Shown here: positions 34,470 to 45,492 of the stretch, one piece after another | How positions within the stretch are numbered: the first letter of the stretch is position 1 | Layout: the number at the start of each line of letters is the position of its first letter | Source: Littorina saxatilis | Taxonomy: Eukaryota > Mollusca > Gastropoda > Littorinimorpha > Littorinidae | Direction: 5' to 3' | Length of the DNA stretch: 64,000 nucleotides | Assembly: GCF_037325665.1 (NCBI RefSeq) | Contig: NC_090259.1 | Location: 39,699,935 to 39,763,934, forward strand | Program-made: the position numbers and the translations under genes | The notes under the pieces: model-generated | What the model was told of the DNA's origin: nothing | What the model saw: the letters and a program-made list of their open reading frames with translations, nothing else | Databases searched by the model: none

Positions 34470-35342
34470 TTTTTACATTTAGTCAAGTTTTTACTAAATG
34501 TTTTAACGTAGAGGGGGGAATCGAGACGAGGGTCGTGGTGTATGTGCGTGTGTGTGTGTGTGTGTCTGTCTCTGTGTGTGTGTAGAGCGATTCAGACTAA
34601 ACTACTGGACCGATCTTTATGAAATTTGACATGAGAGTTTCTGGGTATGAAATCCCCGAACGTTTTTTTCATTTTTTTGATAAATGTCTTTGATGACGTT
34701 ATATCCGGCTTTTCGTGAAAGTTGAGGCGGCACTGTCACGCCCTCATTTTTCAACCAAATTGGTTGAAATTTTGGTCAAGTAATCTTCGACGAAGCCCGG
34801 ACTTCGGTATTGCATTTCAGCTTGGTGGCTTAAAAATTGATTAATGACTTTGGTCATTAAAAATCTGAAAATTGAAAAAAAAAATTTTTTTTTATAAAAC
34901 GATCCAAATTTACGTTCATCTTATTCTCCATCATTTTCTGATTCCAAAAACATATAAATATGTTATGTTTGGATTAAAAACAAGCTCTGAAAATTAAATA
35001 TATAAAAATTATTATCAAAATTAAATTGTCGAAATCAATTTAAAAACACTTTCATCTTATTCCTTGTCGGTTCCTGATTCCAAAAACATATCGATATGAT
35101 ATGTTTGGATTAAAAACACGCTCAGAAAGTTAAAACAAAGAGAGGTACAGAAAAGCGTGCTATCCTTCTTAGCGCAACTACTACCCCGCTCTTCTTGTCA
35201 ATTTCACTGCCTTTGCCATGAGCGGTGGACTGACGATGCTACGAGTATACGGTCTTGCTGAAAAATGGCATTGCGTTCAGTTTCATTCTGTGAGTTCGAC
35301 AGCTACTTGACTAAATGTTGTATTTTCGCCTTACGCGACTTG
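34470..35342 (-). mobile_element. R870 repeat, copy 3 (first of a tandem trimer)
   Basis: Reverse orientation: hairpin end at the left (ACATTTAGTCAAG...), TG run 34550-34580, core, CTTACGCGACTTG at the right. The CRE-like site reads TGACGTTA. Confidence 0.92.
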
Positions 35343-36192
35343 TTATATTTAGTCAAGTTTTGACTAAATATTTTAACATCGAGGGGGAATCGAGACGAGG
35401 GTCGTGGTGTATGTGTGTCTGTCTGTCTGTCTGTCTGTGCGTGTGTGTGTGTGTGTGTGTGTGTAGAGCGATTCAGACTAAACTACTGGACCGATCTTTA
35501 TGAAATTTGACATGAGAGTTCCTGGGTATGAAATCCCTGAACTTTTTTTTCATTTTTTTGATAAATGTCTTTGATGACGTCATATCCGGCTTTTCGTGAA
35601 AGTTGAGGCGGCACTGTCACGCCCTCATTTTTCAACCAAATTGGTTGAAATTTTGGTAAAGTAATCTTCGACGAAGCCCGGGGTTCGGTATTGCATTTCA
35701 GCTTGGTGGCTTAAAAATTAATTAATGACTTTGGTCATTAAAAATCTCAAAATTGTAAAAAAAAATAAAAATTTATAAAACGATCCAAATTTACGTTTAT
35801 CTTATTCTCCATCATTTGCTGATTCCAAAAACATATAAATATGTTATATTCGGATTAAAAACAAGCTCTGAAAATTAAATATATAAAAATTATGATCCAA
35901 ATTAAATTGTCCAAATCAATTTAAAAACACTTTCATCTTATTCCTTGTCGGTTCCTGATTCCAAAAACATATAGATATGATATGTTTGGATTAAAAACAC
36001 GCTCAGAAAGTTAAAACAAAGAGAGGTACAGAAAAGCGTGCTATCCTTCTTAGCGCAACTACTACCCCGCTCTTCTTGTCAATTTCACTGCCTTTGCCAT
36101 GAGCGGTGGACTGACGATGCTACGAGTATACGGTCTTGCTGAAAAATGGCAGCTACTTGACTAAATATTGTATTTTCGCCTTACGCGACTTG
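35343..36192 (-). mobile_element. R870 repeat, copy 4 (second of trimer)
   Basis: Starts directly after copy 3 in the same orientation. Lacks ~25 bases near its right end (GAAAAATGGCAGCTACTTGA). Confidence 0.92.
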
Positions 36193-37060
36193 TTTTTATA
36201 TTCAAGTTTTGACTAAATATTTTAACATCGAGGGGGAATCGAAACGAGGGTCGTGGTGTATGTGCGTGTGTGTGTGCGTGTGTGTGTGTGTGTGTGTGTA
36301 GAGCGATTCAGACTAAACTACTGGACCGATCTTTATGAAATTTGACATGAGAGTTCCTGGGTATGAAATCCCCATACGTTTTTTTCATTTTTTCGATAAA
36401 TGTCTTTGATGACGTCATATCCTGCTTTTTGTAAAGTTGAGGCGGCACTGTCACACCCTCATTTTTCAATTAAATTGATTGAAATTTTGGTCAAGTAATC
36501 TTCGACGACGCCCGGACTTTGGTATTGCATTTCAGCTTGATGGCTTGAAAACTAATGAATGAGTTTGGTCATTAAAAATCGAAAACTTTTAATTAAAATT
36601 ATTTTTTTATTAAACGATCCAAAAATACGTTTATCTTATTCTTCGTCATTTTCTGATTCCAAGAACATATACATATGTTATATTCGGATTAAAAACAATC
36701 TCTGAAAATTAAAAATATAAAAATTATGATCAAAATTAAATTTCCGAAATCGATTCAAAAACTATTTCATCTTATTCCTTGTCGGTTCCTGATTCAAAAA
36801 CCATATAGATATGATATGTTTGGATTAAAAACACGCTCAGAAAGTTAAAACAAAGAGAGGTACAGAAAAGCGTGCTATCCTTCTTAGCGCAACTACTACC
36901 CCGCTCTTCTTGTCAATTTCACTGCCTTTGCCATGAGCGGTGGACTGACGATGCTACGAGTATACGGTCTTGCTGAAAAATGGCATTGCGTTCAGTTTCA
37001 TTCTGTGAGTTCGACAGCTACTTGACTAAATATTGTATTTTCGCCTTACGCGACTTGTTT
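36193..37060 (-). mobile_element. R870 repeat, copy 5 (third of trimer)
   Basis: Joined to copy 4 by a few T's. More diverged in the middle than copies 3 and 4. Confidence 0.92.
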
Positions 37061-37866
37061 ATTTCTGCCAACAGCTTTGGTCTGTGTAGTGAACGATCAG
37101 AGGGCGCATTACGCCCGACAAATACTTCATTGCATTAATTAACTACTGATCTAATCATCGCTGTTTTATGTTTGACGCAAAGCGTAAACAATGTAGTGTA
37201 GTAGGGAAAGACAAAATCGATGAGTGTATTGTGCTTTCCCTGCAACAGACTCGGCATGCATGAACATGCATAGATCAAGAAGAGACACACGTACGATATT
37301 GAATCTGTAAGGCCTGGCGCTCACCTATGTAACTTCAACAGGACAGACGACGCACTGCAGATTATCCCAGCCCGCTACACGTTGCGTGGAAGGAAAACAG
37401 GCCAAGTACTCGTCATAATCCCTATCGCGGCATAAATAATAGGCAGTGCGTCGTCTGTGCCGCTGAAACTGCGCAGGTATGATCTGCCCTAAGCGTGCAG
37501 CAATGGTACGCAACTTCATAATGAATAGACCCTATCACTATTCCAAGCACTCGCAAGCTCTCGCGTTTTTTTTTAAGCATAGCAAAGCACGTAGTACGGC
37601 TATCTCGCGAGAGCTGCGAAGGCCGATGATCGTAGTTCTCGCGACTTTCGAGGCGGCAGGAGAACATGTCTCGCGGATATCCAGCGAGAGCTGCTCGGCA
37701 GATGCCAAAAGGTCTAATACTTCTTCTTCTTTTTTCTTAGATAGGCTGAAACTCTCACGTTCACTGATGTATTTGCACGAGTAGGTTTTTACATGTATGA
37801 CCGTTTTTACCTGGCCATTCAGGCAGCCCTTCGCTGCTTTTGAGGGTTGTCTAATACAATATTCGT
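37061..37866 (+). promoter_or_regulatory. Upstream region of the SLC16-like gene with TCTCGCGAGA motif
   Basis: The stretch from 37590 to 37700 is CpG-rich. It contains the palindrome TCTCGCGAGA (37603-37612), known in animals as the BANP/CGCG promoter element, 255 bases before the ATG, plus two partial copies (TCTCGCGAC, TCTCGCGGA). A promoter role is inference. No TATA box was noted. Minus-strand frames here show no domain. Confidence 0.4.
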
Positions 37867-38098
37867 ATGTCGCACAACAGACTCGGTGCACAAGGAAGGA
37901 TCACGGAGGCGCAAGCGCCAGAGGATGAGACTGAGAGCAACAGTAGGGTACGTGACGGCGGGTACGGGTGGGTGGTGTGTTTCACATCTCTGCTAGCCCA
38001 CGGCACCATCGTGGGTTTTCTCAACGCCATGGGAATCGTCTACGTGGCCCTACTCAAAGCCTTTGCTGACGGTGACCCCATCATCTCTTTCAAAACGT
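37867..38098 (+). CDS. SLC16-like exon 1
   Basis: Codes residues 1-77: a hydrophilic N terminus, the MCT signature, and helix 1 (WVVCFTSLLAHGTIVGFLNA). Donor ACGT|GTAAGT is consensus, phase 1. Confidence 0.88.
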
Positions 38099-41000
38099 GT
38101 AAGTCAATCATCACTCTTTTTTTATCAAAGCATGTCAGTTGGTCAATTATCTCTTCAAAAAGCGTCACATTAGTTAGAAAATAATACCTTGTCAATTATC
38201 TCTTCAAAACGCATCACGTGAGTGAATAATACCTTGTCAATTATCTATTCAAAACGCGTCACGTTAGTTTGTAAATAATACCTTGTCAATTATCTCTTCA
38301 AAACGCGTCACGCTAGTTAGTGAATAATACCTTGTCAATTATCTCTTCAAAACGCGTCACGTTAGTAAATAATACCTTGTCAATTATCTCTTCAAAACGC
38401 GTCACGTTAGTTAGAAAAATAATACCTTGTCAATTATCTCTTCAAAACGTGTCACGTTAGTTAGTAAATAATACATTGTGAATTATCTATTCAAAACGCG
38501 TCATGTAACTGCCATTGGAAAGTGGCTCGTTATTGTAATCCGTATGTTTGTTTCTCCTGTTAGGGTCACCGCCAAAAGCTTGAGCTTGTTGTTGATCCTT
38601 AAGATGTATTATAATACATTATTCATAAATTGTTGAATAAACACTGTTTAAACCAAAGTGGCTCGCTCATTAGGCCTGTGCGTCTGAAGTAATAGGACAG
38701 AGTTGCGTACAGAGATGACAAAGACAGCAGAAAGATCAAACTATAACTGCATGCAGAATGCAGAAAGATGTCACGAAGAATTTGATGCCTCATAGATGCA
38801 TCTGTAACGTCATTCACACATACTGAGACGTCATTCTTTTATGTTCGGTCACTTCCCGTGAAAATGGCGGTTGTGGTTATAGCCTTGTCAAAGCGTGAGT
38901 ACGCACAACGTTTTTGTTCTCTCCAGGGGCGGATCAGTTGCTTTGTAAGGGGGGGTGCACTTTGAATCGAAAGTGAATGTGATGGGCGCGAAGCGCCCGA
39001 ATTTGCTAGGGGGGTCCGGGGGCATGCCCCCCCGGAAAAAAATTTGGCTCAAAGAAGCAAAATGGTGCCATCTGGTGCCATTTGAACTTATAAATGGTCA
39101 TAGAATCAGCTTTCCAATTTTTTTATTTATTTTTTGCTGGAGGGGGGGTGCACGTGCACCCTGTGCACCCCCCCCCCCTCGTCCGCCCCTGCTCTCCTGT
39201 ATTGAAGCTGTGACATAATTGCTATTAAGAGTTTTCTTCCACGCTGGATTAGTTGATATCTATGTCAGCCTAACGACTTCGTTATAATTATAACCAATCA
39301 ACATAATCTCGTGAGGAAGAAAACTCTGCCCAACGACAAAGTCTGAATAAATAGCAAGTAACAACCAGCGAGAAAAGCCGTGGGTAATAATTTTTATTCC
39401 ACGTAATGGTGCGTCAGTCACTCAAAGGGAGAGCTGTCCTTGAGACCAGGCCGTATGCGAGGGCAGTGCGGTCAGTGACCCGGAACGAACATAATTATGG
39501 AAAGAAGTGGGGGTCGCTTTGAGTTGTGACATTGTTTACAGAAACCCCACACTGATGTACAACTCAAATGAGTTGCTATAACTTTAGTCCGCCTGGGATG
39601 CCGTTCGCAATATTCTCAGCGTTGAAGAATTTGTAAAGAGAAAAAACGATAACAGCGGGAAAATGAAAGCCATGTGTACATTAATTTTTGGGCATTGTGA
39701 TGGACGATTGCGAGTTTGACTCCGTTCTTGCCATGCTCCAAAGCGGGTAACATACAATCTAGCACACGTTTGCTTTAGTAGTGGCAAAGAAGGAAAGCGT
39801 GTGACATTCACTGTCGTTTCTCATTCCTTGTTGCAGCCTGGGTGGGCAGCCTGACGCTGTCCATGACCTTCGTCTTGGGATCCGTGGGTGGCGTTCTCAG
39901 CGACCGCTTCGGGATCCGGCGGGTGGCCTTCCTAGGTGGACTGCTCGTCTTCCTGGGTATGCTGAGTAGCGCTTTCGTCAGCCACCTCCTGCTGCTGTAT
40001 CTCACCCTCGGTGTTCTCACCGGGGTGGGGTTTGGCTTCACCTACTCTGCCTCCATCGTCATCCTCGGCCACTACTTCTACCGGAGAATCGGCCTGGCCA
40101 ATGCCATTGTCATGTGTGGGGCGAGTGTCTTTTCTATCGGCTACGCTCTGTTGCTGCCGCTCCTGTTCGAAGGCTTCGGGTTGAGGAACACGCTGCTGTG
40201 TCTGTGCGGGGTCAACTCTCTCCTCATGCTGTACGCTTGCACGTGGAAACCAAACGGTCCGCCAGAAGCTCCTGTAGCACGTGCGTCCGGACACGACACA
40301 GACGGTCTCGAACTTCACGAGGGTATCAATATTGAGCATGGGAGAAACCTCATTCAGCACGAAGCGGAGCTTGCTTTTGATTCTCTTGTCGTCGGGTACG
40401 AAAAAGACAAGGAGGTTGGTGAAAAGTTCAGCAACGAAGTCCATGGCGTCGCTTGCTTACCAAGAAATGACGTCGATCACAACGACAGTAACGCCCGTGT
40501 ACAAATCGATGACGATGAGGTTCACCGTGACGGTGCTAATAACGTCATTAACAAAGACGAGGTTACTAGTGAGCATTGGGAATGCAGCGAGTTTCATCCC
40601 GACGCCCCGGTCAAAAACACTGTGGAAAATGAGGACATTCTCAAAGAGGCTCGGGTCACAACATACGTTCCATTACGTAAAGGAAACGAAGACGTCTTTT
40701 CTGACGACACTAATCTCGACAGCAGCCAGAGTCGGCAGTCATGCGCATGTTGTGAGCGAGGGTGTCGTCTGCTGAACAAACAGATCTGGAAGAATCGTCG
40801 CTATGTCCTGTGGCTGTGCAGCTGCGCGGTCGCCTGGTTTGGATACTTCGTGGCTGTCTTTCATATTGTAAGCAAATAATATGACCGCGTTAGCGAAAAG
40901 GGGGTATAAATCGCATTATCGCATTTTTACTGATCACATGACAAAAACTGCTGTTGTCATTGGTCAACTAGGAACTGTATATCAATTGACATCGCGCAGG

Positions 41001-44000
41001 AAGTTCCCAGCGAATTTGATATCGTGCAGGAAGTAGTTTATCAATTTTAATTTTGAAGAATAAAATCTCACCTGAAGGAAACAAATGTCTCCCTTTTTTT
41101 AAATCACAAATTTATAGAATAAAAGTAATTGAATCAGAAAGATTAAGCTGTGCAATGAATAAAATCAAACTTTTCCCACCTGGTTTTAACAGAGAAGTAT
41201 TAGAAAAGAATGTTACAATCTTACCGACTGAGGTAGTTGGAACAGCCATAAACAAAGCTGACCTTGAAAGTACCAGTAGTGGCAGTACTTAGAAAACTGT
41301 GAGATCTCTTGCAGTGTTTCAGCGCACATCACTCACAAAAAGGCAGGAAATGAGCAGCCGATTTAAACAGTTCGCACCTGCATGAACCATTGTCCACCTT
41401 TCTTAGTCGTAGCCATACAACATCAACCGAACAACTTTCAGCATCTTTCACACAGTCACAACGCTGTCGGAGGACGCCATTTTGGATGCGTCGTAAGCGA
41501 GACTGAGCTTCGACAACATTATTATGCAGTCTGCCGATACCGACAAATACCTTGAAGCTTTCTTGGGCACAGAAAATGAGCCAGAGGACTTCGCTGATAC
41601 TGCCTGGCGCACTTCAGTTCCTGTTTTAATCTGTTTCCACTTCGAGCTACAGGTTCAAATCTATTCTACAAAATATTTGTTTATTATTTCTTAAAACCAG
41701 AATGTCAGTTGTTCGAATTTCGGGTCCTCTTTTACTCAGTAGTGAATGTTTTCCACAGCTCTGTCTTACCTGTCTGTTACATGTTAATCTATCTTCACTT
41801 CCCTCCCCGCAACTAACACAAACATTCACGCCCCCGCCCCCCCCCCCCCCCCGCCCCCCCTCTCTCCTGACACCGAGTTAGTTTGGACACAGTTATTGAA
41901 ATTACCAAGTTAGCTATGTACAGATTCTGATTTCAATATTTTAAGATGATTGTGCGGGGAGCCGGTAGCTCAGCACTGGACTTGTGATCCTAGGGTCGCA
42001 GGTTCGAATCCGGGCCGGTGTAACACGAGAAAATTACTCCCACGAGATTTTTACTCCGGAGTAAAAATTTCGTACGAAAATGTTACTCCCTTTACGAAAA
42101 AAGCACTCCCCCATTACACGAGAAAATTACTCCCCAAGACAGGTGAGTTCCGAGTAAACATTTCTTACAAAAATGTTACTCCCGTGACGAATAAATAACG
42201 AATAAATTACTTCACCCCAACGCAAGCAATTTAACTTCCCATGCCAGGTGTACGAAATTTTTACTCCCTTGTCCCCTGTTAGTCTTGGTGGTGGAAGGGG
42301 TGGGAGGGTAGCGCGACATTCGTGTGCGCGATATCACTTATTGGCATTATCTCTTCGCCCGCAACCCATTTTTGCGTACGAGATTTTTACTGGAAGTAAA
42401 AAAAATGGGGAGTAAAAATTTCGTGGAGGGAGTAATTTTTTCGTGCCTTGGAGAGTTCTTTTCTCGTACGAAAAGTGTACTCGGAGTAAGAATTTCGTAC
42501 GAAATATTTACTCCGGAGTACATTTTTCGTGGAGTAATAATTTCGTGTTACACTGGGACGGACACGGGTCAACTTTATGTGCAGACTCCGAGACGGTATC
42601 CATTTTCTACCCCTGTGTCACACGTACAAGACCTCGGTCATTTTGCTATAAGTGCAGGTGGCTGATAACACCAAAACATGCAGACACCTGGGTAGCGCGA
42701 CTCTGTTGCTGCTAGCTTTTCACTGGGAGGTAGCGACCCGAATTTCCCAACGATGGGACAATAACGTAGGCTAATGAAAAGGAAAACAAGTCGCGTAAGG
42801 CGAAAATACAACATTTAGTCAAGTAGCTGTCGAACTCACAGAATGAAACTGAACGCAATGCCATTTTTCAGCAAGACCGTATACTCGTAGCAACGTCAGT
42901 CCACCGCTCATGGCAAAGGCAGTGAAATTGACAAGAATAGCGGGGTAGTAGTTGCGCTAAGAAGGATAGCACGCTTTTCTGTACCTCTCTTTGTTTTAAC
43001 TTTCTGAGCGTGTTTTTAATCCAAACATATCATATCTATATGTTTTTGGAATCAGGAACCGACAAGGAATAAGATGAAAGTGTTTTTAAATTGATTTCGA
43101 CAATTTAATTTTGATAATAATTTTTATATATTTAATTTTCAGAGCTTGTTTTTAATCCGAATATAACATATTTATATGTTTTTGGAATCAGCAAATGATG
43201 GAGAATAAGATAAACGGAAATTTGGATCGTTTTATACAAAAAAAATGTTTGTTACAATTTTCAGAATTTTAATGACCAAAGTCATTAATTAATTTTTAAG
43301 CCACCACGCTGAAATGCAATACCGAAGTCCGGGCTTTGTCGAACATTACCCGACCAAAATTTCAACCAGTTTGGTTGAAAAATGAGGGCGTGACAGTGCC
43401 GCCTCAACTTTCACGAAAAGCCGGATATGACGTCATCAAAGACATTTATCAAAAAAATGAAAAAAATGTCTGAGGATATCATACCCAGGAACTCTCATGT
43501 CAAATTACATAAAGATCAGCCCAGTAGTTTAGTCTGAATCGCTCTACACACACACACAGACACACACACACACACACACACACGCACATACACCACGACC
43601 CTCGTCTCGATTCCCCCCTCTACGTTAAAACATTTAGTCAAAACTTGACTAAATGTAAAAAGGAAATTAAAATTGTCACTTATTGAGATAAAGTTGACTC
43701 TTCAAATCTTTTTATATTTAGTCAAGTTTTGACTAAATATTTTAACATCGAGGGGGAATCGAAACGAGGGTCGTGGTGTATGTGCGTGTGTGTGTGCGTG
43801 TGTGTGTGTGTCTGTGTGTGTGTGTGTGTGTGTGTAGAGCGATTCAGACTAAACTACTGGACCGATCTTTATGAAATTTGACATGAGAGTTCCTGGGTAT
43901 GAAATCCCCGAACGTTTTTTTCATTTTTTTGATAAATGTCTTTGATGACGTCATATCCGGCTTTTCGTGAAAGTTGAGGCGGCACTGTCACGCCCTCATT

Positions 44001-45023
44001 TTTCAACCAAATTGGTTGAAATTGTGCTCAAGTACTCTTCGACGAAGCCCGGGGTTCGGTATTGCATTTCAGCTTGGTGGCTTAAAAATTAATTAATGAC
44101 TTTGGTCATTAAAAATCGGAAAATTGTAAAAAAAAATAAAAATTTATAAAACGATCCAAATTTACGTTTATCTTATTTTCCATCATTTGCTGATTCCAAA
44201 AACATATAAATATGTTATATTCGGATTAAAAACAAGCTCTGAAAATTAAATATATAAAAATTATTATCAAATTTTTTTTTCGAAATCAATTTAAAAACAC
44301 TTTCATCTTATTCCTTGTCGGTTCCTGATTCCAAAAATATATAGATATGATATGTTTGGATTAAAAACACGCTCAGAAAGTTAAAACGAAGAGAGGTACA
44401 GAAAAGCGTGCTATCCTTCTCAGCGCAACGAATACCCCGCTCTTCTTGTCAATTCCACGTGCACTGCCTTTGCCACGGGCGGTGGAGTGACGATGCTACG
44501 AGTATACGGTCTTGCTGCGTTGCGTTGCGTTCAGTTTCATTCTGTGAGTTCGACAGCTACTTGACTAAATATTGTATTTTCGCCTTACGCGACTTGTTTT
44601 TGTCTTGTTCGCAGGTCAAATTTTCGGAAAACCGTTTCCCAGAAAGCAACAGCAACCTACTTCCGTTGGCCAACAGCGTGACGACAGTAGTCACACGACT
44701 ACTCTTCGGCATCGTGGCTGACGTCACCTTTGTGAAAAAGTACTACGTCATCATTCACCAAGCAGTTTTCGTCATCAATGGCGTCACCACTATGTGCATA
44801 CCTCTCTCCAATACTTATGCGGGTTTCGTCGTCGCTTCTTGCGTTCTGGGGGTGTGTGACGGGTTGTTCTTCCTGCTCGTTGGTCCAATCGCGCTGTCCC
44901 TGGTTGGGCTTCAGGGGTCATCGCAAGCTGTTGGCTTTTTCAATGCTGCCATAGGACTGACCTTCTTAACTGGGCCTACGTTAGCAGGTGGGTGATTTTG
45001 CTGTTTATTTCAGTTTCCTGTCA

Positions 45024-45101
<78 letters not shown>

Positions 45102-45492
45102 AACACACACAAATGCGCGCGCACACACAAACATCCGTGCCTATTCGAAGTTTTCGCCGAATTTTTAATCAGGGAAAGCAGTTTGTTTACAGAGTATATT
45201 ATGCGCATGCGCATACTTCGGCTTGCCCGAAGTTGTTAATTATTGCAGCAGGATTGATTTTGGTCTCACTTTTTTGCGGTAGCTTTCTGAGTAACTTGTG
45301 CGTGTGTCTTTTTGTGTGACGTTTTACATTTCATTTTCTGTTGTTTGATTTGATTTGATTTGATTGGTTGCAGGTTTGATGTACGATCATTATGGAAGTT
45401 ATGACATCGCGTACCACGTATTTGGCATTCCACAAGTAACAGGGGCTTTGCTGATGGTGTTCATGCGGTGTGTATCCCGAGCAAGACCGTAA
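37867..45492 (+). CDS. SLC16-type monocarboxylate transporter (four exons, 584 residues)
   Basis: A proton-linked or facilitative carrier of monocarboxylates or similar solutes in the plasma membrane (family knowledge). Exons are 37867-38098, 39837-40867, 44615-44987 and 45374-45492. All junctions are GT-AG and phases agree (1, 0, 1), giving 585 codons with stop. DGGYGWVV (residues 30-37) is the MCT signature before helix 1. YFYRRIGLANAIVMCGAS matches the second conserved motif at helix 5. Exon 2 codes helices 2-7 and the long, acidic cytoplasmic loop; exon 3 codes about helices 8-11; exon 4 the last helix. The closest vertebrate subtype is not decidable by eye. The ATG at 37867 is the first good one before the signature. 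Introns are packed with repeats, and the last exon starts a tandem array, so an alternative 3' end is possible. Confidence 0.88.
38141..38510 (+). repeat. ~47-bp minisatellite in intron 1
   Basis: Eight units of GTCAATTATCTCTTCAAAAC followed by GCGTCACGTTAGTTAGTAAA-type sequence. It begins 42 bases after the exon 1 donor. Confidence 0.9.
38924..39191. mobile_element. CAGGGGCGGA non-autonomous DNA transposon, copy 1
   Basis: CAGGGGCGGA at 38924-38933 is inverted as TCCGCCCCTG at 39182-39191, with 5-bp flanks CTCTC on both sides. Contains GGGGGGTCCGGGGGCATGCC and no coding. Same family as 48539-50740. Confidence 0.88.
39837..40867 (+). CDS. SLC16-like exon 2
   Basis: Codes residues 78-421. 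Acceptor CTTGTTGCAG|CC, donor CATATT|GTAAGC, ending in phase 0. It begins SWVGSLTLSMTFVLGSVGGV and includes SDRFGIRR between helices 2 and 3. A ~150-residue charged loop (GHDTDGLELHEG...) precedes helix 7 (YVLWLCSCAVAWFGYFVAVF). Minus-strand frames here are shadows. Confidence 0.9.
40868..41950. other. Intron 2, 5' part
   Basis: A plus-strand frame at 41053-41292 has no known domain. A poly-C tract lies at about 41823-41860. Nothing else recognised. Confidence 0.5.
41955..42785 (+). mobile_element. tRNA-derived SINE split by a MITE
   Basis: Head GCCGGTAGCTCAGCACTGG (A box) and GGTTCGAATCC (B box) lie at 41960-42012. The body resumes at 42557 with GACGGACACGGGTCAAC and ends near GGGACAATAACGTAGG. 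The related SINE at 28297-28320 reads straight through this site. Confidence 0.88.
42019..42552. mobile_element. CCGG-targeting MITE, copy 2
   Basis: TGTAACACGA...TCGTGTTACA as in copy 1 (12685-13226), inserted in the SINE. Flanks are CCGG (42015-42018) and CTGG (42553-42556). The empty site CGGGCCGGGACGG in the SINE at 28300 proves a single CCGG before insertion. Confidence 0.9.
42787..43660 (+). mobile_element. R870 repeat, copy 6
   Basis: Complete plus-orientation copy in intron 2 of the transporter, with CA run near 43550-43585. Confidence 0.92.
43711..44600 (-). mobile_element. R870 repeat, copy 7, ending at exon 3
   Basis: Inverted relative to copy 6 with 50 bases between them. Its CTTACGCGACTTGTTTT end lies 14 bases before exon 3 and forms part of the acceptor pyrimidine tract; its TTGACTAAAT lies ~50 bases before the AG and could serve as branch site. 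Confidence 0.9.
44615..44987 (+). CDS. SLC16-like exon 3
   Basis: Codes residues 422-545. Acceptor TTCGCAG|GTC, donor TTAGCAG|GTGGGT, phase 0 in and 1 out. Contains VKFSENRFPES, LANSVTTVVTRLLFGIVAD and helices about 8-11. A frame opened inside the upstream R870 copy (from 44408) runs into this exon in phase. Confidence 0.88.
45026..45096. repeat. (CA)n microsatellite in intron 3
   Basis: About 35 CA units shortly after exon 3. Confidence 0.97.
45374..45492 (+). CDS. SLC16-like exon 4 (last)
   Basis: Codes residues 546-584 (GLMYDHYGSYDIAYHVFGIP...) and TAA at 45490-45492. Acceptor GGTTGCAG|GT. It covers the short loop and last helix, with almost no cytoplasmic tail. Its second half is the first unit of the array that follows. 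Confidence 0.8.

Noticed and set aside
37538-37891. Minus-strand frame over the transporter's 5' region
   Set aside because: No domain; overlaps the CpG-rich putative promoter and the start codon.
41960-42014. Functional tRNA gene in transporter intron 2
   Set aside because: It is the head of a SINE, followed by the SINE body (after a MITE), without an acceptor stem.
44408-44614. ORF start MLSFSAQRIP... before exon 3, also found in other R870 copies
   Set aside because: Not a conserved protein: copies are alike because the repeat is. Kept only as a possible exonisation note.
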